A DNA stretch of 64,000 bases from Novosphingobium ovatum (lineage in GTDB: Bacteria; Pseudomonadota; Alphaproteobacteria; Sphingomonadales; Sphingomonadaceae), in the NCBI RefSeq assembly GCF_009909235.1, contig NZ_JAAAPO010000003.1, positions 124,001-188,000 of the forward strand, read 5' to 3'. A model generated the notes under the pieces. That model worked only from the letters and a program-made list of their open reading frames with translations, ran no database searches and was not told the DNA's origin. Below are positions 8,806-18,737 of this stretch, piece by piece. Positions within the stretch are counted from its first letter, which is position 1. Every line of letters begins with the position of its first letter. Both the position numbers and the translations under genes were made by a program.

Positions 8806-10116
8806 ATGGAAAAACGGCTGACCTATTTCATTCTGGCCGGGATGGGGCTGGGCATTGCCTTGGGCTATGCCTTGCACGCCAGCTATGCGGCGGGCGATCC
8901 GGCGTTGGTGCAATGGGTGGATTACCTGAAGCTGTTGCCCGATGTGTTCCTGCGGCTGATCAAGATGATCATCGCGCCGCTGGTATTCGCCACGATTGTC
9001 ACCGGCATTGCGGGGATGGGCGATTCCACCGCGCTGGGCCGCATCGGGGCCAAGGCGCTGGGCTGGTTCCTGTGCGCCAGTCTGATTTCGCTGACGCTGG
9101 GCATGGTGCTGGTCAACCTGTTCCAGCCGGGGCATGGTCTGGCGCTGACGGCCGCCTCGCCGGTGGGGGAACTGGCCACGTCCAAGCTGACCTTCCGCCA
9201 TTTTGTGCTGGAGATCTTTCCTGACAGCGCCATTGGCCCGATGGTCAGCAACAATGTCCTGCAAATTCTGGTGTTTTCGGTGTTCACCGGCATCGGCCTG
9301 TCGGCCATCGGGGACAAGGGGCGCATTCTGGTCGAGGCGTCGGATGCGCTGGTGACGCTGATGCTGCAGATCACGTCCTATGTCATGGCGATGGCACCTC
9401 TGGCGGTGTTTGGCGCGATTGCGGGCGTTGTCGCGCAAAAGGGGCTGGGCATCATTGTCACCTATGGCGTGCTGGTCAGCGAGTTTTATGCGGGCCTGCT
9501 GCTGCTGTGGATCATCCTGCTGGGGGCGGGCGGGGCCTATCTGGGGCCGCGCATCTTCACCCTCATCCGCTACATCCGCGAACCGGTGCTGCTCACTTTC
9601 CTGACCGCCTCGTCCGAGGCTGGCCTGCCCAAGCTGCTGGAACAGTTGGACCGTTTTGGTGTGCCGCGGCGCGTGGCCGGGTTCATCCTGCCGCTGGGCT
9701 ATGGGTTCAACCTTGATGGCTCGATGATGTATGTCAGCTTTGCCACGCTGTTCATCGCGCAGGCCTATGGCATCCATGTCCCGGTTGAGACGCAGGTGCT
9801 GATGCTGTTGACGCTGATGGTCAGTTCCAAGGGCATCGCATCGGTGCCGCGCGCCAGCATGGTGGTGATCGCCGCCACGCTGACGCAGTTTGGCCTGCCG
9901 GTAGAGGGCATTGCGCTGCTGCTGGGCATCGACACATTTCTGGACATGGGCCGGTCGGCGACCAACATCGTGGGCAACGCGGTGGCGACCGCCGTTATCA
10001 CCAAGAGCGAGGGAATGTTGCAGCCTCCGCTGGACCCCGATGCCGATCACCCCGACGCCCCCCACGACACGCCCGAACATGGGCGGCGCGGGCTGCATCT
10101 GGATCAGCAGGCGTAA
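8806..10116 (+). CDS. Dicarboxylate/amino acid:cation symporter (DAACS family)
   Basis: About 436 residues with the glutamate-transporter fold: N-terminal helices starting KRLTYFILAGMGLGIALGYAL, a first re-entrant loop with TASSEAGLPKL, the GYGFNLDGSMMY segment, a second re-entrant loop SSKGIASVPRAS and the MGRSATNIVGNAVAT signature of helix 8. Members take up C4-dicarboxylates or acidic amino acids with Na+ or H+. The Met preceding EKRL is chosen; a TTG three codons upstream lacks support. The C-terminus is acidic and His-rich. It converges on nth with a seven-base gap. Confidence 0.93.
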   Translation: MEKRLTYFILAGMGLGIALGYALHASYAAGDPALVQWVDYLKLLPDVFLRLIKMIIAPLVFATIVTGIAGMGDSTALGRIGAKALGWFLCASLISLTLGMVLVNLFQPGHGLALTAASPVGELATSKLTFRHFVLEIFPDSAIGPMVSNNVLQILVFSVFTGIGLSAIGDKGRILVEASDALVTLMLQITSYVMAMAPLAVFGAIAGVVAQKGLGIIVTYGVLVSEFYAGLLLLWIILLGAGGAYLGPRIFTLIRYIREPVLLTFLTASSEAGLPKLLEQLDRFGVPRRVAGFILPLGYGFNLDGSMMYVSFATLFIAQAYGIHVPVETQVLMLLTLMVSSKGIASVPRASMVVIAATLTQFGLPVEGIALLLGIDTFLDMGRSATNIVGNAVATAVITKSEGMLQPPLDPDADHPDAPHDTPEHGRRGLHLDQQA

Positions 10117-10123
10117 GGGGCGG

Positions 10124-10765
10124 CTACTTTTTCGCCGTCACCTTGTCCTTGAACCCGCACAGGTCCACCACCGGACAGCGCCAGCATTCGGGCGTCCGCG
10201 CCTTGCAGATATAGCGGCCGTGCAGGATCATCCAGTGGTGTGAGCCCACGCGAAAGGGCTGGGGGACTTTCTTCTCCAGCCCCTTTTCCACGGCCAGCGG
10301 GGTTTTGCCCTTGGCCATGCCGGTGCGATTGGCCACGCGAAAGATATGCGTGTCGACCGCAAAGGTTTCCGCGCCAAAGGCACAGTTGAGCACGACATTG
10401 GCCGTCTTGCGTCCGACACCGGGCAGGGCGGTCAGCGCGTCACGGTCGGCGGGGACTTCGCCGCCATGCTCGCGCACCAGGATTTCGGCCATGGCGATCA
10501 CGTTCTTGGCCTTGGAATTGAACAGGCCAATGGTCTTGATGTGGTCCTTCAGCCCGTCCTCGCCCAGATCCAGCATGTCCTGCGGCGTTTTGACGGTGGC
10601 GAACAGGGCGCGCGTCGCCTTGTTCACGCCAACGTCGGTCGCCTGCGCCGACAGCGTCACCGCCACCAGCAATTGATAGACATTGCCGAATTCCAGCTCG
10701 GTCTGGGGATCGGGGTTGGCTTCGGCCAGACGGCGGAAGAATTCAAAGATGTCCGCGCGCTTCAC
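10124..10765 (-). CDS. nth: Endonuclease III (DNA glycosylase/AP lyase)
   Basis: A 213-residue HhH-GPD glycosylase that removes oxidised pyrimidines in base excision repair. The helix-hairpin-helix LPGVGRKTANVVL carries the catalytic Lys and VDTHIFRV carries the catalytic Asp. The C-terminal [4Fe-4S] loop is intact with the C-x6-C-x2-C-x5-C pattern (CKARTPECWRCPVVDLC). It is 20 bases downstream of dapB on the same strand and may be co-transcribed. Confidence 0.96.
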   Translation of the reverse strand: MKRADIFEFFRRLAEANPDPQTELEFGNVYQLLVAVTLSAQATDVGVNKATRALFATVKTPQDMLDLGEDGLKDHIKTIGLFNSKAKNVIAMAEILVREHGGEVPADRDALTALPGVGRKTANVVLNCAFGAETFAVDTHIFRVANRTGMAKGKTPLAVEKGLEKKVPQPFRVGSHHWMILHGRYICKARTPECWRCPVVDLCGFKDKVTAKK

Positions 10766-10785
10766 CGCTGCCGCCCCCGCCTGCC

Positions 10786-11514
10786 TTACAGGCCCAACAC
10801 TTCGCGCATGGCATAGCGGCGCGCCGGACGGCCCACCAGCCAGCTTGCGCCGCGCACCGCGCCGCGCGCGAAAATGCCCCGGTTCTCGGCCAGATGGCTG
10901 AACGAAAGGCGTTCGTTATCAGCCAGGAAATGCACCGTGTGGTCGCCCGCCACGCTGCCCCCGCGCAGCGCGGCAAAGCCGATGGTGCCCGCCTCGCGCG
11001 CGCCGGTGATGCCATCGCGGCCGCGCACCGCCACATCGTTCAGCGCCACCTCGCGTCCACGCGCGGCGGCCTCGCCCAGCAACAGGGCGGTGCCGCTCGG
11101 CGCATCGACCTTCATCCGGTGGTGGGTCTCGACGATCTCGATATCCCAATCCTCACCCAGCCGTCTGGCCGCTTCCTCCACCAGATAGGCCAGCATGTTG
11201 ACCCCCAGCGAGGTATTGCCGGTCTGCAGCACGGCGATCTGGTCGGCGGCGCGGTCGATCAGCCAGTGGTGGCGTTCCTCCAGCCCCGTGGTGCCGATCA
11301 GCATGGGGATGCCGGCCGCGATCGCCGCGTCCAGATTGGCCTCCAGCGCGGACGGCGAGGAGAAATCGATCAGCACGTCAGACGCCGCCGCCAGCGCGCC
11401 CGCATCGCCATCGCGGTCAATTCCGCCCGCGATGGTGTGGCCCGCGGCGCTGATCGCCTCTGCAATGGCGCGGCCCATGCGCCCTTCGCTGCCGATGATT
11501 CCGATGTTGATCAT
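10786..11514 (-). CDS. dapB: 4-hydroxy-tetrahydrodipicolinate reductase
   Basis: A 242-residue NAD(P)H-dependent reductase of the lysine/diaminopimelate pathway. The Rossmann motif GSEGRMGRAI is near residue 8; GTTGL and the catalytic ETHHRMKVDAPSGTAL motif (His-His and Lys) are present, and the C-terminal REVLGL end is typical. A TTG two codons upstream also opens the frame, but the ATG giving MINIGIIG is the family start. It is divergent from the sirtuin gene 26 bases away. Confidence 0.96.
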   Translation of the reverse strand: MINIGIIGSEGRMGRAIAEAISAAGHTIAGGIDRDGDAGALAAASDVLIDFSSPSALEANLDAAIAAGIPMLIGTTGLEERHHWLIDRAADQIAVLQTGNTSLGVNMLAYLVEEAARRLGEDWDIEIVETHHRMKVDAPSGTALLLGEAAARGREVALNDVAVRGRDGITGAREAGTIGFAALRGGSVAGDHTVHFLADNERLSFSHLAENRGIFARGAVRGASWLVGRPARRYAMREVLGL

Positions 11515-11540
11515 TGCCAAAACTCCATTTGCCGCGCTTC

Positions 11541-12272
11541 ATGGGCGACATGAGCCATTTGCGCAATATCGTGATTCTGACCGGAGCGGGGGTTTCGGCC
11601 GAAAGCGGGATCGACACGTTCCGGGATGCCAATGACGGGCGGGGCGGACTTTGGGAGCAGCACCGGGTGGAAGATGTCGCCACACCCGAGGCATTCGCGC
11701 GCAACCCCGGTCTGGTCCAGCGCTTTTACGACATGCGCCGCGCCGCGATCCAGACCAAACAGCCCAACGCCGCGCATCACGCGCTGGCCCGGCTGGAGGC
11801 GCAATGGCGCGGCGGGACTGTCACGCTTATCACCCAGAACGTTGATGATCTGCACGACCGCGCCGGGTCACACAACCTGATCCATATGCATGGCGAGCAT
11901 CTGTCGGTCTGGTGCACCGCCTGCGACACGCGCCACCGCTGGACCGCGCCGCTGATCGATGGGCCGGCCTGCCCCACTTGCGCCCGGCCCGCCTTGCGCC
12001 CCGACATCGTGTGGTTTGGCGAAGTGCCCTATCGCATGGACGACATCCACCAGGCCATGCGCGATGTTGATCTGTTCGTTTCGATCGGCACATCGGGGGC
12101 GGTCTATCCGGCCGCCGGTCTGGTGCGGATGGCGCGTGATCTGGGCGCGCAAACGCTGGAACTCAACCTGGAGCGCAGCCAAGGCTCGGCATGGTTTCAC
12201 GAAAGCCGCTTTGGCCCGGCGACACAGGTGGTGCCAGTGTGGGTGGACGCCTTGCTGGCCGATCAGGCCTGA
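11541..12272 (+). CDS. cobB: NAD-dependent protein deacylase, sirtuin (CobB type)
   Basis: About 243 residues. Sirtuin motifs: GAGVSAESGIDTFR near the N-terminus, TQNVDDLHDRAGS, the catalytic HG of HMHGE, a four-Cys zinc ribbon (CTAC...CPTC), and RPDIVWFGE. The Tyr and Arg of FYDMRR match the Y-x-x-R pair that marks class III sirtuins acting on succinyl and malonyl lysine, so desuccinylase activity is likely besides deacetylation. Two nearby ATGs (11541 and 11550) are possible starts. Its end overlaps the convergent MFS gene by ten bases. Confidence 0.93.
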   Translation: MGDMSHLRNIVILTGAGVSAESGIDTFRDANDGRGGLWEQHRVEDVATPEAFARNPGLVQRFYDMRRAAIQTKQPNAAHHALARLEAQWRGGTVTLITQNVDDLHDRAGSHNLIHMHGEHLSVWCTACDTRHRWTAPLIDGPACPTCARPALRPDIVWFGEVPYRMDDIHQAMRDVDLFVSIGTSGAVYPAAGLVRMARDLGAQTLELNLERSQGSAWFHESRFGPATQVVPVWVDALLADQA

Positions 12273-13453
12273 GGGCGGACCAAGGCCGCCGCCATGGCCG
12301 CGATCAGCAGCGGCGCGCAAAACAGGCCAAACACCGCCACCAGCGGCCAATGCATCCCCAGCGCCCATCCGCCCAGCAATGGCCCGGTAAACGCGCCGAT
12401 CCGCCCGATGCCAAATACCCAGCCAATACCGGTGGCCCGCACCGCATCGGGATAGACCTGCGCCGCCAGTGGATAGAGCATGTTGAACCCGCCCTGTAGC
12501 GTCACGCCCATGACAAAGGCGGTGGCGAGCACGCCCCACAGTGGCATCGCCACCCCGCCAAAGAACAGGAACACCCCCGAAGTGGCGATCAACAGCACGC
12601 TGGCCAGACGGCGCACATCGGTGCGGTTGCCCAGAATGCTCATCCCCAGTGTGCCGGCAAAGGCGCCAAAGTTGTAGATCGCGCTGGCGATGATTGCCTG
12701 CGTTTGGGGCAACCCAGCCTCGATCGCCAGTTTGGTGATCCAACTGGTGATGAAATACAGCGCCATGAAGCCGCAGATCGCCGCCACCCACAGGCGGATG
12801 GTGTTGGCGCGGCGCGGCCCGGCGATCACCTCGCGCAGAGGGGCGGCATGTGCCCGGATGTCCGCGTCCAGATCGGCGGGCAACAGCATCACCACCGCCA
12901 GCACCAGCGCGCCCGACACCCCGGCGGTGGCCATCAGGATCGCCTGCCAGCCAAACAGTGGCAACGCCCATGCCGTGGCAAAGCCGGTGAGCATCGCGCC
13001 AATGGGATAGCCCGCCTGCAACACCCCCACGGCGAAATTGCGGTGCCGCATTGGCGCCACCCGCGCCGCGATCGAGGCGATGCAGGCCAGCACCGTGCCG
13101 ATCCCCACGCCGACGAAAAACCGCACCGCCGCCAGTTCGCCCACCGATCGCGTCATGCTGGACAGAGCCATTGCCGCCGCCATCAGCCCCATGGCCAGCG
13201 CCACCATGCGCCGCCGTCCGATCCGGTCGGCCAGCGGGGCCAGCGCCAGCCCGCCCGCCGCCATGCCCGCCAGACCGCTGCTGAACACCATGGCCATCTG
13301 CGTGGCCGAGACGCTCCATTGCGTTTGCAAGGTGGGCGCGATGAAGGACAGCACCAGCAGGTCCATCCCATCGGCCATGTTCAACGCAAAGCACAGCGCG
13401 ACAATCGCCATCGCCTGCCGTGACCATCGGGCATCAGGGGCGGAAACGCTCAT
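12263..13453 (-). CDS. MFS transporter, aromatic acid:H+ symporter-like
   Basis: A 396-residue 12-TM major facilitator. The first helix has the paired-aspartate DGMDL motif typical of the aromatic acid:H+ symporter group (PcaK, BenK, VanK), followed by the loop 2-3 signature LADRIGRRRM and the RFFVGVGIG segment of helix 4. It likely imports an aromatic or related carboxylate. Its start overlaps the stop of the ThiF-like gene upstream by four bases, so the two are translationally coupled although functionally unrelated. Substrate is inference. Confidence 0.82.
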   Translation of the reverse strand: MSVSAPDARWSRQAMAIVALCFALNMADGMDLLVLSFIAPTLQTQWSVSATQMAMVFSSGLAGMAAGGLALAPLADRIGRRRMVALAMGLMAAAMALSSMTRSVGELAAVRFFVGVGIGTVLACIASIAARVAPMRHRNFAVGVLQAGYPIGAMLTGFATAWALPLFGWQAILMATAGVSGALVLAVVMLLPADLDADIRAHAAPLREVIAGPRRANTIRLWVAAICGFMALYFITSWITKLAIEAGLPQTQAIIASAIYNFGAFAGTLGMSILGNRTDVRRLASVLLIATSGVFLFFGGVAMPLWGVLATAFVMGVTLQGGFNMLYPLAAQVYPDAVRATGIGWVFGIGRIGAFTGPLLGGWALGMHWPLVAVFGLFCAPLLIAAMAAALVRPQA

Positions 13454-14232
13454 GCGCGGCAGGTGGGACAGGCCGGATCGGCGGGGATGGTGATCGTGCG
13501 CATCCCCGGCGCCAGACCATCAATCAAATGCAGCCGCCCCCATTGCGGATCGGCCAGCGGGCTGGCGGCGCAGGCGGGATTGGCCGACAGGATCACCCGG
13601 ATCGCCGCCATCGCCCCAAAGGTGCCGACCATCCCCACAAACGCGCCCAACACACCATCGGCGGCGCAAGTGTCGCAATCGGTGGCGTCAAACGCATCGC
13701 CGACAAAACAGCGGTAACAGGCCTGCCCCGGCAGATGCCCGGCAAAATTGGCCACCTGGCCCTGAAACCGGCCAACCGCGGCGCTGGTCAGGGGGATATG
13801 CGTCGCCACACAGGCGTCTGCCACCACCAGCCGCGTGGCAAAGTTGTCGCAGCCATCCAGCACTACATCGGCCCCGGCGATCAGCCCGGCGACATTGGCG
13901 GCATTCACCCGCGTGGCGTGGGCGGTGACGGCAATTTCGGAATCAAACCGCGCCACCCATGCGGCGGCGGCATCGGCCTTGCGCGTCCCAATGTCGCCTT
14001 CGCTAAAGATGGTCTGGCGTTGCAGGTTGCTGGCGTCGATCACATCATCGTCGATCAGGGTCAGCCGACCGATCCCCGCCGCCGCCAGATATTGCAACGC
14101 CGGGCTGCCGATGCCGCCACAGCCGATCAGCACCACATGCGCGCCCGCCAGCGCCATCTGGCCCGGCCCGCCCACCTCTGGCAAAACGATATGGCGGGCA
14201 AAACGGCCCAGCCGGTCCGCGCGCAACACCAT
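13450..14232 (-). CDS. ThiF/MoeB/HesA-family adenylyltransferase
   Basis: A 260-residue E1-like enzyme. RHIVLPEVGG, the nucleotide-binding GCGGIGSPALQYLAAAG (about residues 38-54), SNLQRQ with the conserved Arg, and DGCDNFATR define the family, and two CxxC pairs (CYRC and the C-terminal CPTC) form the structural zinc site. Such proteins adenylate the C-terminal GG of a sulfur carrier (MoaD or ThiS). No carrier gene is next to it. It starts immediately after dut, sharing one base. Confidence 0.9.
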   Translation of the reverse strand: MVLRADRLGRFARHIVLPEVGGPGQMALAGAHVVLIGCGGIGSPALQYLAAAGIGRLTLIDDDVIDASNLQRQTIFSEGDIGTRKADAAAAWVARFDSEIAVTAHATRVNAANVAGLIAGADVVLDGCDNFATRLVVADACVATHIPLTSAAVGRFQGQVANFAGHLPGQACYRCFVGDAFDATDCDTCAADGVLGAFVGMVGTFGAMAAIRVILSANPACAASPLADPQWGRLHLIDGLAPGMRTITIPADPACPTCRA

Positions 14233-14702
14233 CAGTTGCCCAGCGCGACCACGCCGCCCGTGCTGCCAAAGCCGCCTTCGCCGCGTGCGGTTTCGTCCAG
14301 CGCGTCGACTTCCAGCCAGCCGGCCTGCACCACCGGCGCCAGCACCAATTGCGCCACCCGGTCGCCGCGCGCGATGGCAAAGGGCTGATCGCCCAGATTG
14401 ATCATGATCACCTTCAACTCACCGCGATAGTCAGAGTCGATGGTGCCGGGGGTATTGGGCACGGTGATCCCGTGTTTCAGCGCCAGACCACTGCGCGGGC
14501 GGACCTGAATTTCAAACCCATGCGGGATCGCCACCGCCAGGCCCGTGGCCACCGCGTGACGCGCGCTCGGTGCGATCACCACGTCCTCGGCCGAGACAAT
14601 GTCCATGCCCGCCGCCCCGCTGGTGGCATAGGCGGGCAGGGGCAACCCCTCGCCATGGGGCAGGCGCTTGACGCGGACGGGGATGGGGTCAGACGAGTGC
14701 AC
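14232..14702 (-). CDS. dut: Deoxyuridine 5'-triphosphate nucleotidohydrolase
   Basis: A 156-residue trimeric dUTPase that hydrolyses dUTP to dUMP. Motifs in order: [11 protein letters not shown] (1), [12 protein letters not shown] (2), [11 protein letters not shown] (3, catalytic Asp), [12 protein letters not shown] (4) and [10 protein letters not shown] (5). The GTG giving [11 protein letters not shown] is chosen; longer alternatives run back into coaBC. It overlaps the coaBC end by 14 bases, the usual alphaproteobacterial coaBC-dut pairing. Confidence 0.95.
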   Translation of the reverse strand: MHSSDPIPVRVKRLPHGEGLPLPAYATSGAAGMDIVSAEDVVIAPSARHAVATGLAVAIPHGFEIQVRPRSGLALKHGITVPNTPGTIDSDYRGELKVIMINLGDQPFAIARGDRVAQLVLAPVVQAGWLEVDALDETARGEGGFGSTGGVVALGN

Positions 14703-15909
14703 GGGCAATCCTTTCGACAATCGCGCTGGCAATGGCGGGCTTTGGCGCGTCGGGCAAGCTTTCGACGCCAGATGCGCTGACGATATGCACGGCATTGCGA
14801 TCGCCGCCCATCACGCTGTTGCCCGGCGCGCCCGACACATCATTGGCGATGATCCAGTCGGCGCCCTTGCGGATCAGTTTGGACTGGGCATGGGGGATGA
14901 CATCCTGCGTCTCGGCCGCAAAGCCCACGACCAGACGCGGGCGGCGCGGATCGGCGCATAGCCCAGCCAGAATATCGGGATTTTCAACCAGATACAGCGG
15001 GGGGATCTGGCCCGTGCCATCTTTTTTCAGCTTTTGCGTGGCCGCATCGGCCACGCGCCAATCGGCCACGGCGGCCACCATCACCGCCACATCGGCGGGC
15101 AGGGCGGATTGCACCGCATCGGCCATCTGGCGCGCGCTTTCGACATTGACGCGGGTGACGCCGGGCGGCGTTGGCAATTGCACCGGCCCGGCGATCAGCG
15201 TCACCTGCGCGCCCATCCGCGCCGCCGCCTCGGCAATGGCAAAGCCCTGTTTGCCGCTGGAACGGTTGGCGATGTAACGCACCGGATCGATCGCTTCATG
15301 CGTGGGGCCGGCGGTGATCACCACATGGCGGCCCAGCAACAGGCGCGAAGCGCCGCCGGGCAGGGCGGCGGCGATATGGGCCATCACCGCGTCGGGTTCA
15401 GGCAGGCGGCCGGGGCCATATTCACCGCAAGCCATCAGCCCTTCGTCAGGTTCCACCACGCTCACGCCGCGCGCGCGCAGGGTGGCGACATTGGCCACGG
15501 TCGCGCCATGTTGCCACATACGTACATTCATGGCGGGCACGGCCAGCACCGGCTTGTCCGTGGCCAGCAGCAGAGTGGTGGCCAGATCATCGGCAATGCC
15601 CGCCGCCATCTTGGCCATCAGATCGGCGGTGGCGGGGCACACCACCACCAGATCGGCACTGCGCGAGAGCTGGATATGCCCCATCTCCACCTCGTTCTTC
15701 AGATCGAACAGGCTGGTGTGGACGGGGTTTTCGGACAGGGCCGCCAGCGTCATCTCGGTCACGAATTGCGCGCCGCCACGGGTCAGCACACAGGTCACAT
15801 CGCCCCCGGCGCGGCGGATCAGGCGGATCAGCTCGCACGACTTATAGGCCGCGATGCCGCCGCCCACGATCAACAGAATGCGCTTGCCCGCAAGAGTTTG
15901 GCTGGTCAT
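14689..15909 (-). CDS. coaBC: Bifunctional phosphopantothenoylcysteine decarboxylase/synthase
   Basis: About 406 residues in coenzyme A biosynthesis. The N-terminal CoaC flavoprotein has [25 protein letters not shown] and PAMNVRMW (the PAMN motif that binds substrate) with the catalytic Cys in [11 protein letters not shown]. The C-terminal CoaB half starts [15 protein letters not shown] and includes [15 protein letters not shown] and the KLKKDG segment. The Met of [10 protein letters not shown] is the start; the longer frame upstream lacks a ribosome binding site. Confidence 0.96.
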   Translation of the reverse strand: MTSQTLAGKRILLIVGGGIAAYKSCELIRLIRRAGGDVTCVLTRGGAQFVTEMTLAALSENPVHTSLFDLKNEVEMGHIQLSRSADLVVVCPATADLMAKMAAGIADDLATTLLLATDKPVLAVPAMNVRMWQHGATVANVATLRARGVSVVEPDEGLMACGEYGPGRLPEPDAVMAHIAAALPGGASRLLLGRHVVITAGPTHEAIDPVRYIANRSSGKQGFAIAEAAARMGAQVTLIAGPVQLPTPPGVTRVNVESARQMADAVQSALPADVAVMVAAVADWRVADAATQKLKKDGTGQIPPLYLVENPDILAGLCADPRRPRLVVGFAAETQDVIPHAQSKLIRKGADWIIANDVSGAPGNSVMGGDRNAVHIVSASGVESLPDAPKPAIASAIVERIARALV

Positions 15910-15919
15910 GCCGCCCGTC

Positions 15920-17128
15920 TTAGCGCGGGCGGGCGGCCTTGACCAGCGAGGTCGCCGCCATCGGCACAAAGGCGAGGCCCGCGAACATGGCAGGCGCGAT
16001 CATCGCGCCCCAATAGAAATTGTCGTTGCGCCCAACCACCATGAACATCACGCCATAACCGGCAAACAACAGCGTGGCCGTCAGCCCTGCCGCGCTGCGC
16101 CACCCGGCCCAGCCCAGCATCATGGCCATCACTACCGGCCCAGCCAGATAATGCGGCAGGAACCGCAGGTTGGACGAGAGCACGATGTTCGACAGCCACC
16201 CGCCCAGACCGCGCAGCGCCAGCCAACTGGGCCCCATGGGATCGGTGGGGCGCACCTGCGCCGCGATGATCGAGAGGTGCCATGCCAGCGCGCCTGCGAA
16301 CAGGGCGATCAACAGTCCCCATGCGGTGGCTTCCTTCAGCGCGGCGCGGCCCCCGGCGGTGCCCCGCCACACCAGCGCGCGCCCCGCCGCCATGGCCGCC
16401 ATCAACAGGACAAAGGGCAGCGCATGTTCGCGGATCGCCAGCGCCAGTGCCGCCGCGGCCCAAGCGCCGATCCAGCGCCCGCCTCGGCCCCGGTCGCCCA
16501 CCCGGTGCAGCCCCAGCGCCAGCGCGATCAGCATCCCCGCCCACAATTCATGCAGCACGAAATAATAGCGGTTCAGCCCCAGCGAGGCCCCGAGAAACAC
16601 CAGCGCCGTGCCGAACAGCAACTGGCTTTCGGTCGCGCCTTCGTCCGCCAGACGCCGCCGCCATGCCCAGATCACCCCCAGCATCAGCGCAATCGCCGCC
16701 GCCATGGCGACAGGCGCGCTGGCATCGCCATCCACCCCCATCGCCGCGTTCAGATAGGCCAGCGTCGGCAGGCGCACCGCCACACCGGGCCGCACGGGAT
16801 AGGAACTGTTGCGCTGTTCCTGCACGATAAAGTCGTAATAGTTTTCGCCATGCCGGATGCGGCTGATGGCGGTGTCGTACAGTTTCAGGTCATCGTCGCG
16901 GACCCGGCCCGCGCCGGGGCCAGTACCGCCCACGGCCTGCGCGGCCTTGTCTCCGGCGATCAGGGCAACGCTGGGGGGCTTGGCTTCCTCGCCCCGGCCC
17001 ACCGTGATCGGCACCAGCGCCGAGGCCACGAACAGCCCGGCCAGCGCGATCAGCAAGCTTTGCGCCCACAGGCGCGGCCAGCGGGCAAAACGGTCCCATC
17101 CGGGAGCAGGCGGGCGGCGATAGGTCAT
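15920..17128 (-). CDS. Polytopic membrane protein, unknown function
   Basis: About 402 residues with roughly nine to ten hydrophobic helices. A periplasmic N-terminal loop carries YDTAISRIRHGENYYDF and VRPGVAVRLPTLAYL, reminiscent of membrane glycosyltransferases of the GT-C kind (a DxxxxRxxxGxxYY-like loop), but no definite catalytic motif can be assigned. The Met of MTYRRPPAPG is preferred because the long upstream extension is Cys-rich and unlike the rest. It sits 35 bases after ubiB and 10 bases before coaBC, so it is probably read with them. Confidence 0.75.
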   Translation of the reverse strand: MTYRRPPAPGWDRFARWPRLWAQSLLIALAGLFVASALVPITVGRGEEAKPPSVALIAGDKAAQAVGGTGPGAGRVRDDDLKLYDTAISRIRHGENYYDFIVQEQRNSSYPVRPGVAVRLPTLAYLNAAMGVDGDASAPVAMAAAIALMLGVIWAWRRRLADEGATESQLLFGTALVFLGASLGLNRYYFVLHELWAGMLIALALGLHRVGDRGRGGRWIGAWAAAALALAIREHALPFVLLMAAMAAGRALVWRGTAGGRAALKEATAWGLLIALFAGALAWHLSIIAAQVRPTDPMGPSWLALRGLGGWLSNIVLSSNLRFLPHYLAGPVVMAMMLGWAGWRSAAGLTATLLFAGYGVMFMVVGRNDNFYWGAMIAPAMFAGLAFVPMAATSLVKAARPR

Positions 17129-17163
17129 CGCGCCATCATGCGCGCTTTCGCCGCCATCTGCCA

Positions 17164-18735
17164 CTACATCGGCCAGACCGGCCGCCCCATAGATCCCAAT
17201 AGCGCCACCCATGTGACCGCTCCTCCGACAATTGCAGCCGCAACATATCGGAGCCATTGGTTAGGATTGCGTTTACCATGATCCCACATCAGCGGGACAG
17301 CGGGCAAAGGCGGCGGTTCGGGGGCACCACCCTTGGGCGGATATTTCTCCTCGATCCGGTCCAGTAGAGCGGGCAGGCGCAACAGGCGGCGCACGCTGTC
17401 CTGAAGTCCACGGGCGATCACCGCCTCTGGCCCCAGTTCATCACGCATCCATTCCGACACGAACGGCCCGGCCACGTCCCACATGTTGACGTCGGGCCAC
17501 AATTGCGTGGCCAGCCCCTCGACCATCACCATGGTTTTCTGCAACAGCAACAGGTGCGGCTGCACCGCCATGTCGAAATCGCGGGTGATGGCAAACAGCC
17601 CGTCCAGCATCTGCCCGACTGACAATTCCTTGACCGAGCGGCCGCGCATCGGTTCGCCCACCGCCCGCAGCGCCGTCGCGAATTCCTCCAGCGAGTGGTA
17701 GGAGGGAACGTATTGCGCCTCGAAGTGGATTTCGGCGACGCGGCGGTAATTGCCGGTGGTCAGGCCGTGCAAAATCTCGCCCAGCCAGACGCGGGCGCGG
17801 CGGTCGATCCGGCCCATGATGCCAAAATCGATGGCCGCGATCGTGCCATCGGCCTCGATGAACAGGTTGCCCTGATGCATGTCGGCATGGAAATAGCCCA
17901 GCTGCACCGCCTGCGTCAGAAACGCGATGACCAGCCGCCGCGCCAGATGCGGCAGATCGTGGCCGGCGGCGCGCAGGGTGTCCATGTCGCTAATCTTGAC
18001 GCCGTTGATCCATTCCAGCGTCATCACCCGGCCACAGGTGCGGTCCCAGTCGATGGCCGGGATGCGATAGCCCTGAACGCCAGCCATCTTGTCGGCCAGT
18101 TCGGACGCGCTGGCCGCCTCGCGGCGCAGGTCCAGCTCACGCAGGGTCCAGCGTTTGAAATTGGCGATCACCAGCGAGGGGCGCAGTCGCGTGGCCTCGC
18201 CGCCCAAAGCCTCCAGATGGGCGGCGGCCCATTCATAGGTCTGGATGTCGGCGGCGAATTTCTCGCGGATGCCGGGGCGCAGTACTTTGACCGCCACCTG
18301 ACGCCCATCCAGCGTCACCGCGCGATGCACCTGCGCGATCGAGGCCGCGCCCACCGGCTCCTCCTCGATCGAGGCATAGAGCTGGTCGAGCGGGCGGCCA
18401 AAGGCGGCCTCGATCTCGGCGCGGATGGCGGCAAAGGGGACGGGCGGCAGCCGGTCCTGCAGCGTCAGCAGGTTGCGCGCGGCCTCCTCGCCCACGATGT
18501 CGGGGCGGGTGGCCAGCGTCTGGCCCAGCTTGATCGCGGCCGGGCCAATCGCGCGGAATGCCCCGGCGTAATCGGGCACATCGGGCGTCGCCGCGCCAAA
18601 CCGCGCGATGCGGCACAGGCGGCGCACCGGAGCGGGGGTATTGGGCGCATCCTCGATAATGCGCAGCGCGCCGTGGCGGGCCAGAATCCGGCCCCATTGC
18701 AACAGCCGCCAGATATGCGTCGAATGCGAGGCCAA
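17164..18735 (-). CDS. ubiB: UbiB family atypical kinase/ATPase for ubiquinone biosynthesis
   Basis: A 523-residue member of the ABC1/ADCK/UbiB family, which supports ubiquinone synthesis through ATPase activity at the membrane. The KxGQ signature is KLGQ near residue 69, the Ala-rich nucleotide loop is VGAASIAQVHRA, the catalytic loop is FHADMHQGNLF and the metal site is AIDFGIMGR. Two hydrophobic helices close the C-terminus (YVAAAIVGGAVTWVALL). It begins two bases after ubiE on the same strand, the conserved pairing. Confidence 0.95.
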   Translation of the reverse strand: MASHSTHIWRLLQWGRILARHGALRIIEDAPNTPAPVRRLCRIARFGAATPDVPDYAGAFRAIGPAAIKLGQTLATRPDIVGEEAARNLLTLQDRLPPVPFAAIRAEIEAAFGRPLDQLYASIEEEPVGAASIAQVHRAVTLDGRQVAVKVLRPGIREKFAADIQTYEWAAAHLEALGGEATRLRPSLVIANFKRWTLRELDLRREAASASELADKMAGVQGYRIPAIDWDRTCGRVMTLEWINGVKISDMDTLRAAGHDLPHLARRLVIAFLTQAVQLGYFHADMHQGNLFIEADGTIAAIDFGIMGRIDRRARVWLGEILHGLTTGNYRRVAEIHFEAQYVPSYHSLEEFATALRAVGEPMRGRSVKELSVGQMLDGLFAITRDFDMAVQPHLLLLQKTMVMVEGLATQLWPDVNMWDVAGPFVSEWMRDELGPEAVIARGLQDSVRRLLRLPALLDRIEEKYPPKGGAPEPPPLPAVPLMWDHGKRNPNQWLRYVAAAIVGGAVTWVALLGSMGRPVWPM

Positions 18736-18737
18736 GT

